Positions 34,858 to 45,199 are shown, numbered from the stretch's first letter. The stretch: 64,000 nucleotides of DNA from Microvirga pakistanensis (GCF_004458765.1 NZ_SPJX01000167.1:62001-126000), one strand, 5' to 3'. Made by a program: numbers and translations. The notes: generated by a model from the letters alone, not told the origin.

Positions 34858-35387
34858 GCGGTGCATTCATTAGTGAGCATGTTACGTACTCCTTACCGAG
34901 GTCAGGTAAAACGCGGCGAGGCCTACATCAGATAAACTCCAGAGTCTGCGGCCCTCATCTACAAGCCCGTGACCAATCCCTGTATTTATGCTTGTGATAC
35001 GCCTGAGCGACCACGTTGTGTGCTTGACCGGACTTGGTATCGCTGTGCAAGGCCTCAACCTGTTCAGGACCATGGCAGTCGTTAAGGAATTAGTAGACAC
35101 CTAAGCGCGATCTGCGCTCGCCCTTCATCAGTCTTCGCCCTTCTCCCAGCTCAGTTCATCCTAAAGAGATCTTGCGTTGAAAGGATATATGAGGACATTG
35201 CCGCGCATCTGGATTGTAACTGAACATGGGCCACGGGCGCGACATAGGAAGGGAAGCAATCAAAGCACATTCTTGAAACCTGAGACGACGGATGGGTTGT
35301 CGATCCAGGCAATGCTATGAAGTAAATAAGTCAGATGGTGGCCGCTACCCTCACGTGGTTTGGCCTACTATAGGGGGCATTAGCGAC
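34858..35387. other. Gap without recognised gene
   Basis: About 530 bases of lower GC than the neighbours. A 72-codon minus-strand frame (34882-35100) has no motif or ribosome site. No RNA gene or repeat was recognised. Confidence 0.4.
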
Positions 35388-35885
35388 GTGAAAATTGCGG
35401 ATTTCATTGCGGCGGACCGGGTCATTCCGCGCCTTTTCGGAACGAATAAGCGCTCCATTCTCAAGGAACTGGCGGATATAGGGGCAGCCTCGGTCAACCT
35501 TGATCCTACCACGGTATTCGATGCCCTTCTCGAGCGGCAGGACAGCACGACAATCGGCCTTGGCCGGGGAACTGCGATCCCACATGCGACAATTGTGGGA
35601 ATTGCTGCTCCCGTAGGCGTTTTCGCGCGACTTCAGCCCCCGGTGGATTTTGGCGCAGTGGATGGCATACCCGCTGACCTCGTCGTGATGATCCTCGCTC
35701 CTCAGGATGATAATAGGACGCTCCTGCGGGCGCTGTCGTGTACAGCGCGACGCCTTCGGGAGGGCGATGTCGCCGCACGTCTTAGGTCCGCGAGCGATGT
35801 CGAGACGCTCTACGCCGTACTCGTCAGCGATGTCTGGAGCGGTGCAGACCCTGCCGAAATGATCGGGAGAGCTTCTGGAAACTAG
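35388..35885 (+). CDS. PtsN-like PTS IIA (nitrogen-regulatory) protein
   Basis: The 165-residue protein has the EIIA-Ntr fold: ADFIAADRVIPRLFGTNKRS, DSTTIGLGRGTAIPHATI with the phosphorylated His in PHATI, and VDFGAVDGIPADLVVMILAP. It probably accepts phosphate from a PTS chain and regulates other proteins. The GTG at 35388 gives the family-like N-terminus; the frame is open to an ATG at 35292 that adds unrelated sequence. No other PTS gene is nearby, so it is an orphan copy. Confidence 0.8.
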   Translation: MKIADFIAADRVIPRLFGTNKRSILKELADIGAASVNLDPTTVFDALLERQDSTTIGLGRGTAIPHATIVGIAAPVGVFARLQPPVDFGAVDGIPADLVVMILAPQDDNRTLLRALSCTARRLREGDVAARLRSASDVETLYAVLVSDVWSGADPAEMIGRASGN

Positions 35886-36326
35886 CCACATGCCCATCCT
35901 ATGTTTGAGCCGGTGCACCATAACACGCGGTCACGGATCCCAAGTGAATCTCGGAATCGGGTCCATTCGAATGGGGCCGGCCAGCCCCGCTGTGGTCTCC
36001 AGATCACATCAAGCGTCCGCCACTTGAACAGCCAGAAAGCTTCCGCTTGGCTTCACGCGCTGCGACAATAGTAAGATTAACGAAGGGACCGGCCGGTCTG
36101 TCTTTCAATCCTGATTCGGCCGTTAGGATAAAACGCATCTCGTCCTTCATCCCCATACCCGGCGGAGCCATCTGCCCATCGCTGGCGAGCACGGGATCTG
36201 TGGAAGCAAAGAAGCCGCCGAGCAGGATGGCCGGATCACCGGCTTGGGATTCTTGCTTCGGCTCAGTGTGAAAATAACTTCGCCTTGCTTGACCAATGTT
36301 GAGTTCCTTGGACGAGAGCATTCAGG
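35886..36326. other. Gap without supported gene
   Basis: About 440 bases. A 105-codon minus-strand frame (36004-36321) ends 5 bases from the XRE start, lacks a ribosome site and shows no family, so it is not called. No other structure was recognised. Confidence 0.4.
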
Positions 36327-36572
36327 ATGCTGATATTGTCTCCCGAACAGTGCCGTGCAGCCCGTGGTCTTCTGGGCTGGACTCAGGAAGAACTTGCCGA
36401 AAGGGCGGGGGTCTCGCGAAGCACCATCCGTGACTATGAGAACGGCCGTCATTGTCTGCATCCCTCGACGGCAACTCAGGTGGTGTCTGCTTTGGAGGGA
36501 GGCGGAGTGCTGCTGATCCCATCCGACGAGGCCGGTCCCGGAGTGCGCCTTCAACGGCCAACGTTAGGGTGA
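36327..36572 (+). CDS. XRE-family helix-turn-helix regulator
   Basis: The 81-residue protein is a single HTH domain: CRAARGLLGWTQEELAERA then GVSRSTIRDYENGRHCLHPST, with the usual recognition helix. It is DNA-binding and may repress itself or neighbours. The family is common in mobile regions. GAGAG lies 9 bases before the ATG. Confidence 0.85.
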   Translation: MLILSPEQCRAARGLLGWTQEELAERAGVSRSTIRDYENGRHCLHPSTATQVVSALEGGGVLLIPSDEAGPGVRLQRPTLG

Positions 36573-36706
36573 CAAACCTCTAGCTCCAAGGCTCCTATCC
36601 TCACTGGACCTGCGGCGGAGAGAGATCCATCCGCTACAGAGGACTGCCGTCTTTACTTCACTTGGCCGCTGGCGAGCACAAGAGTAAGGCGGCGCGACTA
36701 ATATGA

Positions 36707-37213
36707 TCAAACCTGTGGCTCCATCATCTCGAGCAGGAAGGCGAGCAGGCTGCCAGCCTTGGCAAAGCTGAGGGGATCATTGGCAGCCAGGTGTCGGCCG
36801 TCGCGGGCACCACGGCAACACATGCTGGAAAGCTCCTGCCGGAAGGTGGGGTGATATGCCGGCGGTCCATCCCATTGTGGAAGTTGATGGCGGACCCATC
36901 GCACCCGCTCCGGACTGAACACCCGCAAGCACACCTCGGTGGCTGCACCCCTGAGGAGTTTACGGGTATTCCCCCGTTCAGCCGCACTCTCGATCGCAGG
37001 AAGGGTGCGGGCATAGCCCTCGAGGGCACCCAGGATGTAGGCTCCAATCAACAGATCCGTCATGCTGCTGCAAGGCGGGAGCGGCGCCCCGCGCCGTCCC
37101 GTGATGGCGAACACCTGCTCCTCTACATGGCGACTCACGCGATCGACCATCTCCGGTATCCATAAGGATTGTACGGCCTTGCTGTTTCCAGGGGCACGGA
37201 GCCAGCTCAGCAT
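36707..37213 (-). CDS. Hypothetical protein, 168 residues
   Basis: The frame has a strong ribosome site (GAGGAGAAGG) before ATG 37213. The sequence is mixed helical, with SSMTDLLIGAYILGALEGYARTL and FSPERVRWVRHQLPQW, and shows no signal peptide or known domain. I do not recognise it. It stands alone on the minus strand. Confidence 0.55.
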   Translation of the reverse strand: MLSWLRAPGNSKAVQSLWIPEMVDRVSRHVEEQVFAITGRRGAPLPPCSSMTDLLIGAYILGALEGYARTLPAIESAAERGNTRKLLRGAATEVCLRVFSPERVRWVRHQLPQWDGPPAYHPTFRQELSSMCCRGARDGRHLAANDPLSFAKAGSLLAFLLEMMEPQV

Positions 37214-37294
37214 CGTCCTTCTCCTCATCTAACCCTTCAAAGGGATGCCATGGCACTCTTGGGTTTTAAGATCCTAACGCGCCATTCACGCAAG

Positions 37295-37322
37295 CAGCAG
37301 AGTTGCTCCTGGTTTGTTGAAC
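37295..37322 (+). repeat. 28-bp direct repeat, copy 1
   Basis: A perfect 28-base match (beginning cagcagagttgctcctgg) to 38752-38779. The flanking bases diverge, then ggcttgagcgt is shared again 7 bases on. In this copy the flank also forms a GCTCAA/TTGAGC hairpin. It lies about 140 bases before the gene at 37464. Confidence 0.7.
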
Positions 37323-37463
37323 AGCTCAAGGCTTGAGCGTGATGATGAATGGCCTGATCCTCGGTGCGGCATGCGCTGGAACGCCAAGCCAAGCGACACG
37401 GTTGGTTCGGCATCGGGCCGGCCAATCCAGAAGAGCCGCGCCCACGGATGAGGAACGGACGCC

Positions 37464-37673
37464 ATGACTCACAGATTCGGAGTTGGCCAGCTTGTGCGGC
37501 CAAGGGAACGGCTTCTCGAGAACACCGGGATCTACGAGATCCTGCGCCTTCTGCCCTCCGGACCGGACGACGAGCCCCTCTACCGTATCAAGGCCGCGAC
37601 AGGGCCGATCCAGCGCGTGGTGCGCGAAGCCGACATCGTGCCGGCGTCGGCCTCCTCGCAAGGGACGGGCTGA
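37464..37673 (+). CDS. Small conserved-looking hypothetical protein
   Basis: The 69-residue protein (THRFGVGQLVRPRERLL, GIYEILRLLPSGPDDEPLYR, RVVREADIVPAS) has the layout of a small SH3/Tudor-like protein seen in related bacteria, as far as I recall. It has no membrane segment. A GAGGAACGG site precedes the ATG. Confidence 0.6.
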   Translation: MTHRFGVGQLVRPRERLLENTGIYEILRLLPSGPDDEPLYRIKAATGPIQRVVREADIVPASASSQGTG

Positions 37674-37760
37674 ACGGGGATCGCCCTCAGCGCATCAGAT
37701 GAACCAGGATTGATCCGGCCTGTTGTCCTTGTGACCCCTGTCAGGAGCGCCGGAGGTTTC

Positions 37761-38565
37761 ATGTCACTGTACCGGACTGTCTCGGCTCTCGTGGTCACCG
37801 CCCTCTTCTGCTTGGGCTCGGCCAGAGCCCAAGAGCGCACCATGGGGGTCGGCGTGCCGGCCGGAGCTCTGGTCCAACTCGTGCAGGTTTTGGCTCCTGC
37901 GTTTCACGCCGAGACCGGCATTGCCGTCACTGCCACCGAGCTGAACCCAAATGCAACGCTGTCAGACGCCGGTGCCGATGCGGCTCTCCTTCCAAGACGC
38001 CTTGCTGAAAGGCTCCAGTCAACCAGCCAAGTGCCCTCCTGGGTCGTCTTCTCGGGTGATGTCATTCTGGTAGGTTCACGGGCGGAAATGGCCCGCGTGC
38101 GGGGCTTGAAGGACATCAGGAAAGCCCTGCGCTGGATTGCCTCGGCTCGCGGGGCCTACATGTCCAGCAGTGCCGCGCTCGGCACACGGGAGCTGGAGCT
38201 GTCCCTCTGGCAGAGCATCGGCGTCAATGTTCAGACCCGCTCGACCTGGTACCTCGAGGGCCGCGGCGATGAAGCCGGCGCTCTCAGGCAAGCCGGAAGC
38301 ATGGGCGCCTACCTTCTGGTCGAGCGCATGACGTGGGCGGCAGAACCGGCGCGGCCTTGAGGTGCTGGTGGAAGGGGATCCGGCCCTGCGCACCAACTAT
38401 GTCAGTTGCCTGGTCCGGGAGACCTCGCACGACGCTCGAGCGTGGCTTGATTGGCTGTCATCGGAGCCGGCCTGGAACGTCATCGCGAGCTTTAGCTTGA
38501 ATGGCATGAAGGTATTTGCACCTGCCATCGGCAGTGATGCCGAAGGCCCTTCCTTGAGGACGTAA
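37761..38565 (+). pseudogene. Frameshifted TupA/ModA-like periplasmic substrate-binding protein
   Basis: The first frame (to 38360) has a signal peptide (VVTALFCLGSARAQ), GVPAGALVQLVQVL and typical EL/ADAALLP blocks, and a second frame (38362-38565) continues LVEGDPAL...ARAWLDWLSSEPAW...MKVFAPA. Together they resemble tungstate-binding TupA proteins, whose C-terminus follows the LVEGDP block. A single-base shift near 38352 separates them. No transporter permease or ATPase is adjacent. The lesion could be a real pseudogene or a base error. Confidence 0.7.
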
Positions 38566-38751
38566 CACGGCCCATACCCGACGTGGCGATCCGTGCTTGA
38601 ATGTGCGGAAGCGCGGCGATCCTCACCTGACGCTATCGCATCGCTGCCGGTCAACTCTCATAGGACAGACGAAGACCCATGGCATGTCATGGACCTTGCC
38701 CTGGCTGCTGCCTGCCGGACTGCCGTACGCGCATGACCCTGAGGTCGAATC

Positions 38752-38779
38752 CAGCAGAGTTGCTCCTGGTTTGTTGAAC
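38752..38779 (+). repeat. 28-bp direct repeat, copy 2
   Basis: This is the second copy of the repeat at 37295-37322, 1.45 kb away. It lies 72 bases before the frameshifted small membrane-protein gene. The two copies occur in similar upstream positions, so they may have been copied with a promoter region. Confidence 0.7.
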
Positions 38780-38851
38780 CGAGCAGGGCTTGAGCGTTCC
38801 CGCATTTTCCCGGACGGTCATCAGAGCCCCATCAGGGAGGCCAAGGAGACA

Positions 38852-39036
38852 ATGGTGAGCGTGACGCTTGGACTTGCGATGCTGGGTATCGCGGCAGCGC
38901 TGCTCCTGCTGGGACGCCCCGCAAGGGCGAGGACGTGCGCTCGTTCATGAAGTCCTCGCTGATCTTCGCTCTCTATCCGGCGATGATCCTGGTGTTCATC
39001 GCCATGGGCACCCTGTCCATCGTGATGAGCATCTAG
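38852..39036 (+). pseudogene. Frameshifted small two-helix membrane protein
   Basis: A strong AGGGAGGCCAAGGAG site precedes ATG 38852. The first frame gives a hydrophobic helix (LGLAMLGIAAALLLLGRP) and stops early; after a one-base loss in a run of four C (38917-38920) the second frame gives RKGEDVRSFMKSSLIFALYP and a second helix to the TAG at 39034. One restored base would yield a protein of about 61 residues. It could be a sequence error at a homopolymer. Confidence 0.55.
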
Positions 39037-39074
39037 GGCATAGCTGAGTGGGGCGGTCGTTCGGCCCCTCCCCG

Positions 39075-40265
39075 TCACCGGGACTTGGTGGGTCTCGCCT
39101 CTGGCTTTGTTACGCTCAGCAAGGCGGCCCCGATGGCGGCCGACAAAGCCGATCCGAGCAGCACGCCGAGCTTGGTGGCATCCTGCAACTCCGGTGAGGT
39201 CGGGAAGGCGAGCAGGCCGATGAACAGGCTCATGGTGAAGCCAATGCCGCACAGGAGCGCGACGCCGTAAAACTGCGCCCAGGTGGCATTCGCCGGCAGG
39301 TCCGCCCACGCCATGCGGATCGCCATCCATGAGAAGGCGAACACCCCCACCTGCTTGCCCACGAATAGCCCGAGCGCCACTCCGAGCGGCACCGGGTTGA
39401 GGAGGGTCTCCAATGACATCCCGCTGAACGAGACCCCGGCATTGGCGAAGCCGAAGACCGGGACGATCAGGAACGCTACCCAGGGCTGGAGGGTGTGCTC
39501 GAGCTGATGCAGCGGCGAGGCCTCGTCCTCCGGCTTGCCGGGGGAGACCCGCAGCGGGATGGTGAGCGCCAGGGCTACACCGGCCAGCGTCGCGTGAATG
39601 CCGGACATCAGCACCAGGGCCCAGAGCACCGCACCGAGCAGGAGATAGGGCTTCAGGTCGCTGAAGCCGGCTCGGTTCAGGCCGCTGAGGAGAACCAGCA
39701 CGAAGGCTGCACCTGCCAGGGCGTAAAGATTGAGATCACCAGTGTAGAACACTGCGATGATGAGAACCGCCCCAAGGTCATCGAGGATGGCCAGTGCGGT
39801 CAGAAACACCTTGAGCGAGATCGGCACCCGCGGCCCGAGCAGCGACAGCACGCCAAGCGCGAAGGCGATGTCAGTGGCCGAGGGGATGGCCCAGCCGCGA
39901 GGGTGGTCGTCCGGTCCGGAGTTGAAGGCGAGGTAGATCACCGCCGGCACGACCATGCCGCCGAGAGCCGCGATGCCTGGCAGGATCCGGCGCGGCCAGG
40001 TGGAGAGCTGGCCGTCCAGCATCTCGCGCTTGATCTCCAGCCCCACCAGCAGGAAGAACACCGCCATCAGCGCATCATTGACCCAGTGCAGCACCGACAG
40101 GCCAAGCACGTAGCTGTGCAATACCTCGAAATACGCGCCGCTCACGGGCGAGTTGGCGACGACGAGGGCCAGGGCGGCCGCTCCCATGAGGACGACACCA
40201 CCCGAGGCCTCGCTGCTGAGAAAGGCGCGCAGGGCTGAGCGGGGACGAGGGGCGGCTGCGTGCAT
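39075..40265 (-). CDS. nhaA: Na+/H+ antiporter NhaA
   Basis: The 396-residue membrane protein carries the NhaA signatures: [53 protein letters not shown] and the DDLGA pair of aspartates ([14 protein letters not shown]) that bind Na+/H+. It exports Na+ using the proton gradient. AGGAG lies 6 bases before the ATG. A second antiporter of a different family lies at 47282-48526. Confidence 0.95.
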   Translation of the reverse strand: MHAAAPRPRSALRAFLSSEASGGVVLMGAAALALVVANSPVSGAYFEVLHSYVLGLSVLHWVNDALMAVFFLLVGLEIKREMLDGQLSTWPRRILPGIAALGGMVVPAVIYLAFNSGPDDHPRGWAIPSATDIAFALGVLSLLGPRVPISLKVFLTALAILDDLGAVLIIAVFYTGDLNLYALAGAAFVLVLLSGLNRAGFSDLKPYLLLGAVLWALVLMSGIHATLAGVALALTIPLRVSPGKPEDEASPLHQLEHTLQPWVAFLIVPVFGFANAGVSFSGMSLETLLNPVPLGVALGLFVGKQVGVFAFSWMAIRMAWADLPANATWAQFYGVALLCGIGFTMSLFIGLLAFPTSPELQDATKLGVLLGSALSAAIGAALLSVTKPEARPTKSR

Positions 40266-40766
40266 GTCATCTCCTGAGCTATGATGATCGGAGGCTTGGT
40301 TTCATGGATTGTGAGTACGTTCAAGATCAACAGGCTCCGCCGAGTGGAGCGGACAGGAAACTTAAGGTCAAGCTTTCGTGACCTTATGAGGGCACAGAGC
40401 CGGTAAGCCCATCGTTCTCAGGAGACACTTCCCGGCACCAGTTTCATTATCTTCTGCCCACATTCTGGTATTTATCCCTATATGGATGAGCGGGGATACT
40501 GGTTCAGTTGCTGAGCAGCGTGGAGGCGGATCTACGGTCACTACTGGGAGGTAGCCAGGCCCGCATTTCATAAGGCTCCATCCACCCAACACGTCCCCGC
40601 TCCGTCGAAACAGCTTGACCGCAGCCGGTCTAAGGCGGGTGTGGAAAAGGAACTCTTCTCCCTCCGACGTTTTCTATCCCAGGTCAGGAACGTGGGAGTT
40701 CCGGAAGGCGACGCTCCCCGCTCACATAGAGGCCGCGGCTGGCGACGGAGCATCCAAGGGAGCCGC
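40266..40766. other. Divergent gap between nhaA and the BCCT transporter
   Basis: About 500 bases with no supported gene. The region should contain both promoters. Frames within it lack ribosome sites and motifs; an open frame upstream of the BCCT ATG is an extension without family similarity. Confidence 0.45.
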
Positions 40767-42767
40767 ATGTTCAAGCGCTTCATCATCAACCCACCAGTCT
40801 TCTTCGGTGCCATCGCGGCGATCGGCATCTTCCTCGCCATTGGGGTTGTTCTCCCGGATCGCGCGAGCGAGGTCTTCAAAGCCTTGCAGGCTGCCATTCT
40901 CAACAGCTTCGGCTGGCTTTATCTCCTCGCCGTTGGTGTCTTCCTTGCAACCGTGCTGCTCCTCTGCCTGGGCGAATACGGCCGGCTGAAGCTCGGGCCG
41001 GACGAGTCCACCCCCGACTTCAGGTTCACATCCTGGATCGCCATGCTGTTTGCCGCCGGCATGGGCATCGGCCTCATGTTCTATGCCGTGGGCGAGCCGA
41101 TGACCCATTTCATGGCGCCACCGACGGCCCAGCCTCGCTCCGTCGCGGCGATGCGGGAGGCGATGTCGGTCACCTTCTTTCACTGGGGTATTCATGCCTG
41201 GGCCATCTATGCCGTGGTCGGCCTGTCGCTGGCGTATTTCGGCTACCGCTACAACCTGCCGCTCACGATCCGCTCCGGCCTCTATCCGCTCCTAAAGGAG
41301 CGCATCAACGGCCCCATTGGTCATGCTGTCGACATCTTCGCCATCGTCGGCACCATGTTCGGTATCGCCACCTCGCTCGGCGTGGGGGTCTCCCAGATCA
41401 ACGCCGGGCTCAACTACCTTCTGGGCATCCCCATCGGCATCGAAGTCCAGCTTCCCCTGATTGCCGGCATTACGGCTCTGGCCACAGTTTCGGTCGTCAC
41501 CGGCCTTGATAAGGGCGTTCGCATCCTCTCCGAAACCAATCTGATCGTGGCGATCCTGCTGATGATCTTCGTTCTGGTGGTTGGACCGACGGCGTTGCTC
41601 TTCCGCGATTTCGTGCAGAATCTGGGTCTTTATCTCGACACGCTGCTTCTGCGCACCTTCAACATCTATGCTTACGAACCGACGCCTTGGATTGATGCCT
41701 GGACGCTTTTCTACTGGGCATGGTGGATTTCCTGGTCGCCGTTCGTCGGCATGTTCATCGCCCGCATCTCGCGCGGCCGCACGGTGCGCGAGTTCGTCAC
41801 CGCCGTGCTGTTTATCCCGGCCGGCTTCACCTTCTTCTGGATGACCGTGTTCGGCAACACGGCAATTGTCGTGGATACCGGCGCAGCAGCCGGTGCATTG
41901 GGTGCTGCTATTGCCGACGACGTGTCGGTCGGCCTTTTCAAGTTCTTTGAGTATCTGCCGTTTTCGGGCCTCACCTCCACCTTGGCCGTGCTTCTGGTCG
42001 GGATCTTCTTCATTACGTCCGCAGATTCTGGTGCGCTGGTCGTGGACTCCATTGCCGCGGGCGGCGAAACTCAGACCACGACCGGCCAGCGCGTCTTCTG
42101 GTGCGTCCTCGAGGGAGCTGTGGCGGCCAGTCTGCTTCTCGCAGGCGGTCTTGGCGCTCTGCAATCGGCGACCGTGGCCAGCGCCCTGCCCTTCACCTTT
42201 GTCATGCTGGCGCTCGTCTGGTCGCTCATGATCGGCATGCGTGCAGATCTTGCCCAACAACAGGCCCATGCTGCAAGACCACACATTCCTCCAGCGCAGC
42301 CGGCCGCCGGCCTCACTTGGCAACGCCGTCTCGCATCCATTCTGCATGCTCCGACCGAAGTCGAAGTGGATGAGTTCATTGCGACCCAGGTGCGTCCGGC
42401 ACTCGACCAAGTTGCGAGAGAGCTGACATCGCGTGGCCGCACCACTCATGTCGTCGAGGAAGATGGTGGTGCCGTCGCCCTACGCTCACCAGCCGAAGGT
42501 GTTCGCGACTTCGTCTATGGTGTCAGCCGCAGCACCCAGCCCCTGGCAAACTTCTTTCCTCTTGCCGCAGGCAAGCCTGAATACCGCTATGAGGCCCGCA
42601 CCTACTTTTCCAGTGGCGGCCGCGGCTACGATATCATGGGGATGAACCGCGACCAGATCATCGCTGACATCCTCGTCCAGTTCGAGCGTTATCTCCTGCT
42701 CGTCCACACGCCGGCGACGCAACTCGTCCACGGCGCCCCGGAACACGAGCTTGATCCGCCCCCATAG
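40767..42767 (+). CDS. BCCT-family transporter (glycine betaine/choline/carnitine type)
   Basis: The 666-residue protein has about twelve membrane segments and the BCCT core [20 protein letters not shown], followed by SRGRTVREF, and a [14 protein letters not shown] segment early on. It likely imports osmoprotectants with Na+ or H+. A long cytoplasmic C-terminal tail (about 530-666) may sense osmolarity as in BetP/BetT. AAGGGAG precedes ATG 40767; the longer open frame adds an unrelated N-terminus. Confidence 0.92.
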   Translation: MFKRFIINPPVFFGAIAAIGIFLAIGVVLPDRASEVFKALQAAILNSFGWLYLLAVGVFLATVLLLCLGEYGRLKLGPDESTPDFRFTSWIAMLFAAGMGIGLMFYAVGEPMTHFMAPPTAQPRSVAAMREAMSVTFFHWGIHAWAIYAVVGLSLAYFGYRYNLPLTIRSGLYPLLKERINGPIGHAVDIFAIVGTMFGIATSLGVGVSQINAGLNYLLGIPIGIEVQLPLIAGITALATVSVVTGLDKGVRILSETNLIVAILLMIFVLVVGPTALLFRDFVQNLGLYLDTLLLRTFNIYAYEPTPWIDAWTLFYWAWWISWSPFVGMFIARISRGRTVREFVTAVLFIPAGFTFFWMTVFGNTAIVVDTGAAAGALGAAIADDVSVGLFKFFEYLPFSGLTSTLAVLLVGIFFITSADSGALVVDSIAAGGETQTTTGQRVFWCVLEGAVAASLLLAGGLGALQSATVASALPFTFVMLALVWSLMIGMRADLAQQQAHAARPHIPPAQPAAGLTWQRRLASILHAPTEVEVDEFIATQVRPALDQVARELTSRGRTTHVVEEDGGAVALRSPAEGVRDFVYGVSRSTQPLANFFPLAAGKPEYRYEARTYFSSGGRGYDIMGMNRDQIIADILVQFERYLLLVHTPATQLVHGAPEHELDPPP

Positions 42768-42917
42768 TGAAAAGTTCCCTTTTTTGGCGGAGCTTCGAAG
42801 GGAGCGGGACGGTGATGATGACGTAGACGAGAGTTCATCTCGGAATGCACTGCGCCGAACTGCGGCCGGGAAGGCTCGCGGCAGACATCCGGACAAGCTA
42901 ACTGCAAGCGGACGATT

Positions 42918-43535
42918 ATGTGGAACTGGATTGCGAGCAACCATCAAGTCATCAGCGCCCTAGCGAACATCGCGATGCTGTTTGTCTGGATCGCCTACTT
43001 GCAGGTATTCGTCAGCAGCTATCGCCGGCAGAAGAGATCGAACATCCAGATCAACCGCGGCGCCGGGTTCGGGCTCGAGGCCCGGTGCCTGATCAGCAAC
43101 ATGAGCGCCGAGGCAATCTACATCGAGAGCATCATCGCGACCGTCGAGACGAACGAGGGACGCTGGAGTTGCCCAGTGACCGAATTGCTGGAAGGCCGCT
43201 CGGATCTGGATCTGAAGACCCGGCAAGGCCCGTTGCAGGCGGGACGGTTCGTAGACATCGGATCGTTTCATAGTCTTATCGAGCCTGCGCTTCAAAGGTC
43301 TACAGGGTCGCGAGGCGGCATCGCTTCGGATGACCTCAAGAACCTCGTCTTCTTTAAGATCAAGGTGATTGCGGTGCACGGCTCCGAGGACCTTCTTGCC
43401 GGAGCGACACGCCGGTTTGACCTAATCAGGCAGCAGGACCAGCTGCTGGTGAGGGGGCAGACGGTCGGGACCCACCAGATCCGGTCACGCCGAGAGCGGC
43501 AGAAACTCCGTAACGATGTCGAAGCGGACCTGTAA
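42918..43535 (+). CDS. Single-pass membrane protein of unknown function
   Basis: The 205-residue protein has one N-terminal membrane segment (about 12-34, ISALANIAMLFVWIAYLQVF) followed by a soluble domain with ARCLISNMSAEAIYIESIIA. I recall similar hypothetical proteins in Hyphomicrobiales but can name no family. No conserved catalytic motif is visible. Confidence 0.6.
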   Translation: MWNWIASNHQVISALANIAMLFVWIAYLQVFVSSYRRQKRSNIQINRGAGFGLEARCLISNMSAEAIYIESIIATVETNEGRWSCPVTELLEGRSDLDLKTRQGPLQAGRFVDIGSFHSLIEPALQRSTGSRGGIASDDLKNLVFFKIKVIAVHGSEDLLAGATRRFDLIRQQDQLLVRGQTVGTHQIRSRRERQKLRNDVEADL

Positions 43536-43548
43536 TACCGTACTTTTG

Positions 43549-44000
43549 GCGGCGACCGGCGGGGCGGGCCATCGTCGGGGAGTTGGCTCACCAGGGCCGG
43601 CACGTGCGGGCGGTCAGCCGCAGCGCCGTCGGCTCATGACCGAAAGGTGTCGAGGGTTTTCAGGCTGACAATCTTCGCTCCCAGAACATCCGGAAGGCCG
43701 GCCGGGATGCGGCAGTCATCTACCATTTGGTGAATGTGCCCTACTCCCAATGGCAGCGGATCCGGCCGGCCATAGCCGAAAGCGCGATCGCCGGCGCCGC
43801 AGCCACCGACGCGGTTCTGATCGTGACGCCCTCCTACATGTATGGGCCGCCGAGCGGCCTCACGACCGAGGAGACCGCGCGCCGGGCCAGCGGTCCCAAG
43901 GAGCGGTTGCGGGCCGAGCTGGAGGAGAAGTTTCTGAGGGCTCACACAAGCGGCCGGCTAGGGTTCCGACTTCTACGGACCGCATGCCAACTCCGCCAAC
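43549..44000 (+). pseudogene. Decayed NAD(P)-dependent sugar epimerase
   Basis: Pieces in several frames match an extended SDR/epimerase: a damaged nucleotide-binding start (RAIVGELAHQGRHVRAVSR), VEGFQADNLRSQNI..., VIYHLVNVPYSQWQRI, TDAVLIVTPSYMYGPPSG, ELEEKFLRAHTSGR and finally SDFYGPHANSA. At least two frameshifts and an in-frame stop (about 43635) separate them. The gene is clearly non-functional. Confidence 0.65.
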
Positions 44001-44003
44001 GGG

Positions 44004-44261
44004 GTGCCCTGCCGCACCGTTCTTGATCGGGAAAGCAACCAGCGCATTCCGGTTCAGTGTGCCACTTCGGCCGGCATGGATCCCACTACGACCGGCAGCG
44101 TTCTTGTGAGCCCTGCACCCGGCGCTCCCGTTTCCGGCACGCCCGGCTCAGCCTTCCCGAATGCCGCTCCGCATGAAATCCGGACAATCAATGGCGTTAC
44201 GTGCCGGACTGTTCTTATTCAGGGCACTGATCAGCGCGTTCCCATCGAGTGCGCCCGATAA
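44004..44261 (+). CDS. Fragment with a duplicated CRTV motif, following the epimerase remnant
   Basis: An 85-codon frame contains two similar units, PCRTVLDRESNQRIPVQCA and TCRTVLIQGTDQRVPIECAR, joined by a Pro/Ser/Gly linker. Each has two cysteines. It reads on in frame from the epimerase piece SDFYGPHANSA, and its own signal peptide is absent, so it may be the tail of another gene joined by recombination. A perfect hairpin lies just downstream, which suggests a genuine gene end. Confidence 0.4.
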   Translation: MPCRTVLDRESNQRIPVQCATSAGMDPTTTGSVLVSPAPGAPVSGTPGSAFPNAAPHEIRTINGVTCRTVLIQGTDQRVPIECAR

Positions 44262-44281
44262 TTGCCTTCCCAGCCTCATTC

Positions 44282-44313
44282 ACAGGGCGCAGGTATTTTG
44301 ATCTGCGCCCTGT
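44282..44313. terminator. Perfect 11-bp stem-loop
   Basis: ACAGGGCGCAG and CTGCGCCCTGT flank a 10-base loop, 20 bases after the stop at 44261. No T-run follows. It is a strong RNA hairpin and a good candidate for transcription termination of the preceding frame. Confidence 0.55.
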
Positions 44314-44533
44314 CATGTGAAAGGAGGACCTTGTCGCACTCGTCACTTCGCTATCGGCTCCTACGTCGTTCTGTCCGATAGAAACGGATCTGCAATTGAG
44401 AAAGCCAGAGCGCCTCCGCTAACAAGAACTCCGGCGTTGAATCATCATCCATGCCTAACGTTCAGCAGGAACGTGAATATGCCGCTGGCAGTTAATGGGC
44501 GACAGTCTTGAACGGCGATATTGGAACCTAGCA

Positions 44534-44986
44534 ATGACCAACTACGCCCGCTTTGGCGCGATGATCCTGATGTCCACTGTGGTGATGTTTGGGCTGATGT
44601 ACCTGAACGTCTACAGCCTCGACCATGTCTACTGGAGCGAAACGCGAGTGTATATGGCCTTGGTGATGGGTGCCACCATGGCTATCATCATGCTGGGGTT
44701 CATGCTTGGCATGTACTCAAGTAACATAGTAAACATGGCCATCTTTCTCGGAGCCATGGTCGTGTTCGGCTTGGCCCTCTACCTCGTCCGCAGCCAGGAC
44801 ACCGTCGAAGACGTGGCCTGGATGAAGGCCATGATCCCGCACCACTCTATCGCGATCCTGACAAGCGAGCGGGCTAACATCACCGACCCGCGTGTGAGAA
44901 GGCTCGCCGACGATATCATCAGCGCCCAACGCCGTGAGATCGATGAGATGAAAACGCTTATTCAGGAACTGGAAGCCCGCAAGTGA
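44534..44986 (+). CDS. DUF305 membrane protein
   Basis: The 150-residue protein has three membrane segments (about 8-26, 40-60, 68-85) and a C-terminal helical part with DVAWMKAMIPHHSIAILTSERA, the DUF305 signature with HH, and a final long helix (RRLADDIISAQRREIDEMK). DUF305 proteins are thought to bind metals, often near copper genes. ATG 44534 fits better than 44495, which adds a charged extension. Confidence 0.85.
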   Translation: MTNYARFGAMILMSTVVMFGLMYLNVYSLDHVYWSETRVYMALVMGATMAIIMLGFMLGMYSSNIVNMAIFLGAMVVFGLALYLVRSQDTVEDVAWMKAMIPHHSIAILTSERANITDPRVRRLADDIISAQRREIDEMKTLIQELEARK

Positions 44987-45199
44987 CAATTTGTTAGGCA
45001 CCACGAAGTAAAAGTGCATGAACGATGAGGTTGTCTCATTGTCATCGAACAAGAGTTCAAGTTCGTGTTGTTGCGACGGTTTTGGCGAAGCGGATCTACA
45101 TGTGGCTGGCCCAGCTCACTCACCTGCTGTTGTATCCACCGATTGTAAATCAGCATCGAATACATACCCTTGAGCCGACTGCCGTTACGCACATGCCAT

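Noticed and set aside
36004-36321. 105-codon minus-strand frame next to the XRE gene
   Set aside because: It leaves only 5 bases to the divergent XRE start, has no ribosome site and shows no family motif.
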